A model generated the notes under the pieces. The model was not told the DNA's origin, made no database searches, and worked only from the letters and a program-made list of their open reading frames with translations. A stretch of 8,197 nucleotides of DNA from Sedimentisphaerales bacterium. GTDB taxonomy: Bacteria; Planctomycetota; Phycisphaerae; Sedimentisphaerales; SM23-30. Positions within the stretch are counted from its first letter, which is position 1, and every line of letters begins with the position of its first letter. A program made the position numbers and the translations under genes. Shown here piece by piece: positions 4,078-8,197 of this stretch. The DNA lies in contig DAOWAK010000033.1 in NCBI GenBank assembly GCA_030634605.1, positions 1 to 8,197 of the forward strand, read 5' to 3'.

Positions 4078-6522
4078 ATGGAAAAAATTTCTCTGAAAGC
4101 CTCAGGCAGTGAAAACGATTTTAAGCTTTTCACGATGTTACATTTTGGGGAAAAACCGCTGCTGCTGATCTGCCTGGCACTGCTGCTGATACCTGTCGCT
4201 CGTCCGGGACTGGTTTTTGCTGACAATACCGCCGTGCCCGACAATTCGGTTCAACCCGATGCGGTTGCGCGAATTCGCCAGATCCGTATAACCGGCAATA
4301 ATATAGTTTCGACCGCGACCATTCTGGGCCAGGTAAAAAGCCGCTCCGAAGCGATTTACACGGAAAAAACCGTTGCTGAAGATGCCCGGCGAATTCTGGT
4401 TATGCCCCAGATCGCCGACGTTAAATGGCAGATTGTTTCCGTGGGCGATCAGGTGGACATTGTTTTTGAGATCAAAGAGACTGAACAAATCTCCCAGGTG
4501 GAATTTCTCGGCAACAAAAACCTGACGGAAAAAGAATTATTTGAGCAATTGGGTTTTGCCGCCGATGATTTTCTTGATCCTTACCTGATTAATTTAGGTG
4601 CCGAATCGCTAACCGATTTGTACCACGAAAAGGGTTTCTATTTCGCCCGGGTAAACCTCAACCAGGAACTCATACGCAGCGAAAAACGCGTCTCTTACAT
4701 TATTGTCGAGGGGCCCAAGGTTCGCGTCAAGAAAACCAGGTTCTCCGGCAACAAGTCTGTCCCGACCCGCAAAATAAAAGGCAAAGTTAAAACCAAAGGT
4801 TACTTTCCCATTTTCAGCAAAGGGCGTCTCAACGACGATCAACTTGAGCAGGATCGCCTGGCGCTGCAAAGTTACTACCGCAGCGAAGGCTTTCTGGATG
4901 CCCGGATTACCTTCCAGAAAAAGTGGAATGAGGAGAAAACCCGGGTAAATGTCACTTTCATTATTGATGAAGGTGCGGAATACAAAGTCACCGGCATTCG
5001 TTTCCGGGGCAACGAGCAACTTCCCGAAGAGCAGTTGCGTGATTCGCTCGACCTGGAACTGGGCAAAGTGCTCAATCAAAAACGCCAGACGTTTGCCCAG
5101 CGTGCCGTCGATCGCACTTACGGCAAAGAAGGCTACATCTACACCAACGTCCAGGCGGTTCCCGAATACACCGAAAACGAGGGTGAAGTCATCCTGGTTT
5201 TCGATATTGCCGAAAGCGACCGGTACAGCATGGCCAGGCTGCTGGTCCGCGGTAATTACGAAACTCAGGATAAGGTTGTCCGCCGAGCCTTCGATCACTT
5301 TGGCTTTCTGCCTGGCGGCATTTACAATACGGATGCGATGGAACGCGGCAGAAAACGTTTGCTCGGAGCCGGCTTGTTCGAAAGCGTGGAAGTCTATCCC
5401 ATCGGTACCGAACCTAAAGAGCGTAATGCCCTGGTCGAGGTTAAGGAAACCCGCACCGGAATCATCCTCTTTGGTGTTGGCGTCGATACCAACAGCGGCC
5501 TGCTCGGTCAGTTTTCTATCGAGCAGCGTAATTTCGACGCTTCCCGCCATCCCCGCAGTCTCAAGGAACTGCTCACCGGCGACGCATACACCGGCGGCGG
5601 ACAACAAATGAAAATTTCCTTCGCGCCCGGCACCCGGGTTACCACCGGACATGTCAGATTCTACGAACCCTACCTTTTCGATCAGCCTTACTATTTTGAA
5701 ACCAGCCTGATGTTATATCGACGCTGGCGGGAGTCCTACCTCGAACGTCGGCGTGGCGGCACGGTTACTTTCGGGCATCGCTTTACCGATGACTGGTCTG
5801 CCGAAGTTGGTTTCCGCACGGAAATCGTCAAAGTAACCGATCTGGATGACATGATAGTAACTGATGCGAGCGGTACCCACAGGATCATAACCGCTCCCCA
5901 GGACGTTCAGGACGTCGAAGGTTCCAACCTGCTGACCAGTGTCCGATTTGGCGTGGCCTGCAATAAAACCGACAGCCTTTACCGCCCCAGTACCGGTTAC
6001 AAACTCAACGCCGGGTGGGAACAGGTCGGCGCTTTTGGCGGGGACTTCACTTACTCGGCTATAACGGGCGGCGGCACAATTTATCACACGATTTATCAGG
6101 ACATCACCGAACGCAAAACCGTCTGGGCCGGCAACATGCGGGTCAATAAAATATGTGGCGATGCTCCGGTTTTTGAACGTTATTACGCCGGCGGTATCGG
6201 TTCGCTGCGTGGTTTCGATTATCGCGGTGTCAGTCCCCGGGGCGGTATCAATCGCGACCCCATCGGCAGCGATATTCTGTTTTTGGCAGGCACGGAAATT
6301 ACTCACCCGCTTTTCGAAGAAGTCATTTTTGGCAAATTGTTCTGCGATACCGGCGTGGTCAGCGAAGGCCCCTACCGCGTCGCTGTCGGGTTCGGATTGG
6401 AACTGGTTGTGCCCCAGTTGTTCCAGATGATTCCCATGCATTTTGATTTCGGCTTCCCGGTTTACCAGGATGACGAAGACGAAGAAGAAGTTTTCAGTTT
6501 CTCTTTTGGATTAAGTTTCTGA
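4078..6522 (+). CDS. bamA: Outer membrane assembly protein BamA (five POTRA domains and barrel)
   Basis: BamA is the central subunit of the machine that inserts beta-barrel proteins into the outer membrane. The 814-residue product has a hydrophobic signal segment (about 27-48, LLLICLALLLIPVARPG, likely cleavage near VFA-DN). Five POTRA repeats follow at about 65-134, 137-214, 215-301, 302-381 and 382-461, each with an x-G-N strand-turn. The C-terminal barrel runs from about 462 to 814. The conserved loop-6 motif is LRGF (710-713) inside GGIGSLRGFDYRG. The chain ends in Phe (FSFSFGLSF), fitting the barrel assembly signal. An acidic run DDEDEEE (798-804) precedes the last strand. The start is uncertain: ATG 4078 has a distant AAAGG (4061-4065) and gives a long N-region; ATG 4135 would give a more typical signal peptide but has no visible ribosome site. 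A distinct promoter is not evident. Confidence 0.95.
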   Translation: MEKISLKASGSENDFKLFTMLHFGEKPLLLICLALLLIPVARPGLVFADNTAVPDNSVQPDAVARIRQIRITGNNIVSTATILGQVKSRSEAIYTEKTVAEDARRILVMPQIADVKWQIVSVGDQVDIVFEIKETEQISQVEFLGNKNLTEKELFEQLGFAADDFLDPYLINLGAESLTDLYHEKGFYFARVNLNQELIRSEKRVSYIIVEGPKVRVKKTRFSGNKSVPTRKIKGKVKTKGYFPIFSKGRLNDDQLEQDRLALQSYYRSEGFLDARITFQKKWNEEKTRVNVTFIIDEGAEYKVTGIRFRGNEQLPEEQLRDSLDLELGKVLNQKRQTFAQRAVDRTYGKEGYIYTNVQAVPEYTENEGEVILVFDIAESDRYSMARLLVRGNYETQDKVVRRAFDHFGFLPGGIYNTDAMERGRKRLLGAGLFESVEVYPIGTEPKERNALVEVKETRTGIILFGVGVDTNSGLLGQFSIEQRNFDASRHPRSLKELLTGDAYTGGGQQMKISFAPGTRVTTGHVRFYEPYLFDQPYYFETSLMLYRRWRESYLERRRGGTVTFGHRFTDDWSAEVGFRTEIVKVTDLDDMIVTDASGTHRIITAPQDVQDVEGSNLLTSVRFGVACNKTDSLYRPSTGYKLNAGWEQVGAFGGDFTYSAITGGGTIYHTIYQDITERKTVWAGNMRVNKICGDAPVFERYYAGGIGSLRGFDYRGVSPRGGINRDPIGSDILFLAGTEITHPLFEEVIFGKLFCDTGVVSEGPYRVAVGFGLELVVPQLFQMIPMHFDFGFPVYQDDEDEEEVFSFSFGLSF

Positions 6523-6548
6523 CAAATATTTCAAGGAAGGATTTAAAA

Positions 6549-7157
6549 ATGAAAAAGACTACCGTTGTGATTTTGCTGGCTTTGGTTGCTCTGCTGGCGG
6601 TTTGGAATTTTCAGGTTGGCCAGGCGCAGCAAGGTGTTGACGGCCCGCTAATAGCTGTCGTTAACGTAACCAAGGTTCTCACCGAGTGCCAGGCAAACCT
6701 CGACCGGGAAAAGCTCACCCGCACAAAAGAGCAAGAAATCAAAACCGCATTGGCCAAGCTCGAGGCTGAAGCCAAAGTCATTCAGGAAGAGCTCCAAAAC
6801 GCCCTGGAACCCGGCAGCGACGAATACAAAAACCAACTTATTAAATGGTTCGATAAAAGGGCTCAGCGCGAAGCTTATGAAAAAGCCCAGCAACAGATTT
6901 TTGCCGCCGAAACCCAGGCCTGGATGGAAAACATCTACCAGCAATTTGTCGACAAAGTCACCCAGATCGCTCAAAGTCAAGGCATCAGCGTCGTAATCAA
7001 CAATGATGATCTGGATATCAAGCCCAAGAATCTTAACGAACTGACCGCCATGATCCGCAGCCGCAAGGTGCTCTACCACACTCCCAACCTGGACTTGACC
7101 GCTCTGGTTACCGAAGAACTGGACCTGGCTTACAATCAAAGCAAGGACGATCGATAA
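6549..7157 (+). CDS. Periplasmic chaperone of the OmpH/Skp family
   Basis: OmpH/Skp proteins are trimeric periplasmic chaperones that hold unfolded outer-membrane proteins on their way to the BamA machine. The 202-residue product has a clear signal peptide (1-26, MKKTTVVILLALVALLAVW core, cleavage near GQA-QQG). IAVVNVTKVLTEC begins the mature fold, as in the family (I-x-x-V-D/N). Residues about 55-140 are a charged, Glu/Lys/Gln-rich coiled-coil region forming the tentacles. GISVVINNDD returns to the core, and VLYHTPNLDLTALVTEELD matches the family C-terminal end. It is somewhat longer than typical (about 160-180), with an extra segment KPKNLNELTAMIRSRK before the end. AAGGAAGG (6533-6540) lies eight bases before the ATG. 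The position between bamA and lpxD is the standard order and supports the role. I leave the symbol blank because skp and ompH are both used. Confidence 0.9.
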   Translation: MKKTTVVILLALVALLAVWNFQVGQAQQGVDGPLIAVVNVTKVLTECQANLDREKLTRTKEQEIKTALAKLEAEAKVIQEELQNALEPGSDEYKNQLIKWFDKRAQREAYEKAQQQIFAAETQAWMENIYQQFVDKVTQIAQSQGISVVINNDDLDIKPKNLNELTAMIRSRKVLYHTPNLDLTALVTEELDLAYNQSKDDR

Positions 7158-7243
7158 TCCTGAGTAATATTGACAGTGGATTTCGATGCTCCTGACGAGC
7201 TGAATAATGGCAGTGGGCATCAACTTGCGGTATGAGCGGTATC

Positions 7244-8197
7244 ATGAAATTAAGTGAACTGGCTGAAAAAATTGGTGCACAGCTGGATGGTGACGGTCAA
7301 CAGGCTATCGAGGTTATCGCCTCACTATCCGAAGCCGGTCCCGGTGCGCTAACTTTTGCCAATGACACGCAATACTTTCCTCAGGTTGAACAGACCGCTG
7401 CTGCTGCGGTAATCGTTCCGCAGGATTTTCCCGGCAAAAGCAGAGCCGCGTTGCTGTTCGTCGAGGATGTTGATGATGCTCTCGATCAGGCCTTGCTTTT
7501 ATTCGCGCCGGCAGTGGCCGCACCGACCGGTGAAATCGCCGAATCCGCCTGCATTGCCCCCTCAGTTAAATTTGGAAAAAACGTCAGCATCGCCGCTCAT
7601 GTAACAGTGGACGAAAACAGCATCCTTGGCGAGGATTGCGTAATTCGGCCCGGTTGTGTTATCGGCAGCAATGTGAAAATCGGTGCCAACTGTCAACTCG
7701 GAGCCAACGTCGTTATCAACAACAACTGCGTTCTGGGCAACAACATCATCATTCACCCCAACGCCACTATCGGGGCTGACGGCTTTGGTTACCGCATGGT
7801 GGACGGCAAACACAAAAAAATCCCCCACATCGGAATCGTCGTTATCGAGGACGATGTCGAAATCGGCGCCAACAGTTGCGTTGACCGTGCCAAATTCGGA
7901 AAAACCGTCGTCGGCCGCGGCACCAAAATTGACAACCTTGTGCAAATCGGCCACAATGTGCAAATCGGCGAAAACTGCATCATCGTTTCCCAGGTCGGCA
8001 TCTCCGGCAGTTGCCGTCTGGGCGATTACGTAGTTTTAGCCGGGCAGGTTGGCATGAAAGATCACATCGAGATCGGCGATCGCAGCCAGGTTGGCGGCCA
8101 GTGCGGCATTCTCGGTAATATCGAACCCGACTCGGTCGTCATCGGCAGCCCCCACCGTCCGGTAAAAACTTTCTGGCGGCAACATTCTTACATCCAA
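7244..8197 (+). CDS. lpxD: UDP-3-O-acyl-glucosamine N-acyltransferase LpxD (3' end missing)
   Basis: LpxD transfers a hydroxyacyl chain from acyl carrier protein to the 2-amino group of UDP-3-O-acylglucosamine, the third step of lipid A synthesis in the cytoplasm. 318 residues are visible to the window edge; the family is about 340-350, so roughly the last 25 are missing. The start MKLSELAEKIGAQLDGDG matches the family, followed by the nucleotide-binding N-terminal domain (to about 95). From about 100 onward are left-handed beta-helix hexapeptide repeats (I/V-G-x4 steps). DGFGYR (179-184) and the likely catalytic His237 in QIGHNVQIG are present. An in-frame ATG at 7232 would add MSGI; neither start has a good Shine-Dalgarno. 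The 86-base gap after ompH holds a few weak hairpins only. Presence of lpxD implies the organism makes lipid A-like lipids. Confidence 0.95.
   Translation, partial: MKLSELAEKIGAQLDGDGQQAIEVIASLSEAGPGALTFANDTQYFPQVEQTAAAAVIVPQDFPGKSRAALLFVEDVDDALDQALLLFAPAVAAPTGEIAESACIAPSVKFGKNVSIAAHVTVDENSILGEDCVIRPGCVIGSNVKIGANCQLGANVVINNNCVLGNNIIIHPNATIGADGFGYRMVDGKHKKIPHIGIVVIEDDVEIGANSCVDRAKFGKTVVGRGTKIDNLVQIGHNVQIGENCIIVSQVGISGSCRLGDYVVLAGQVGMKDHIEIGDRSQVGGQCGILGNIEPDSVVIGSPHRPVKTFWRQHSYIQ

Noticed and set aside
4609..5652. Long open frame (347 codons) on the minus strand inside bamA
   Set aside because: The plus strand here is unmistakable BamA; the opposite frame is a codon-bias shadow with no recognised domain and no convincing ribosome site.
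7170..7198. Perfect -35 hexamer TTGACA (7170-7175) upstream of lpxD as a promoter
   Set aside because: At 16-18 bases downstream there is only GC-containing sequence (around TGACGAG) with no -10 resemblance, so a single hexamer is not enough.
7562..7963. Minus-strand Val/Asp-rich frame opposite lpxD with repeat-like composition
   Set aside because: The repetitive look is produced by the hexapeptide repeats of LpxD on the other strand, not by an independent gene.

Overview
The window is a fully coding-oriented (+ strand) stretch of a diderm bacterial chromosome. It joins two conserved housekeeping blocks. The first is a translation/replication block: pth (3' end only), rpsF, ssb, rpsR, rplI, dnaB. 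The second is an outer-membrane block: bamA, ompH/skp, lpxD (the last one cut by the window end). All visible reading frames are intact. I see no mobile element, tRNA, rRNA or CRISPR array. The wording of the proteins (an S6 core ending in a DVQLSE...ILRAD type segment, an S6 with a long Ala/Glu-rich tail, a four-cysteine zinc-type S18, and BamA/LpxD present) suggests Planctomycetota, most likely a Phycisphaerae-like lineage. That assignment is inference from memory of family sequences, not from a search.

Layout: 2-175 is the C-terminal end of peptidyl-tRNA hydrolase. A short spacer follows, with a candidate extended -10 promoter and a hairpin presenting a CCG triplet. The hairpin looks like the known S6:S18 autoregulatory leader, just ahead of the rpsF Shine-Dalgarno. 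rpsF probably starts at a TTG (271). A 285-base structured spacer separates rpsF from ssb. ssb and rpsR follow with an 85-base gap. A 257-base spacer between rpsR and rplI holds a very strong stem-loop, a good candidate promoter, and a possible structured rplI leader with mutually exclusive pairings. rplI and dnaB overlap by 47 bases in different frames. bamA starts 35 bases after dnaB, ompH 26 bases after bamA, and lpxD 86 bases after ompH.

How the genes fit together: the first block supplies small-subunit proteins S6 and S18 (which bind the ribosome as a pair), large-subunit protein L9, single-strand DNA-binding protein and the replicative helicase, so translation and replication components share transcripts. 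The second block makes and assembles the outer membrane: BamA inserts beta-barrel proteins, OmpH/Skp chaperones them across the periplasm, and LpxD adds an acyl chain in lipid A synthesis. The short gaps from rplI onward suggest that dnaB and the envelope genes can be read from the rplI promoter. The most interesting content is in the noncoding spacers rather than in a new protein system; no novel multi-gene system is visible here.
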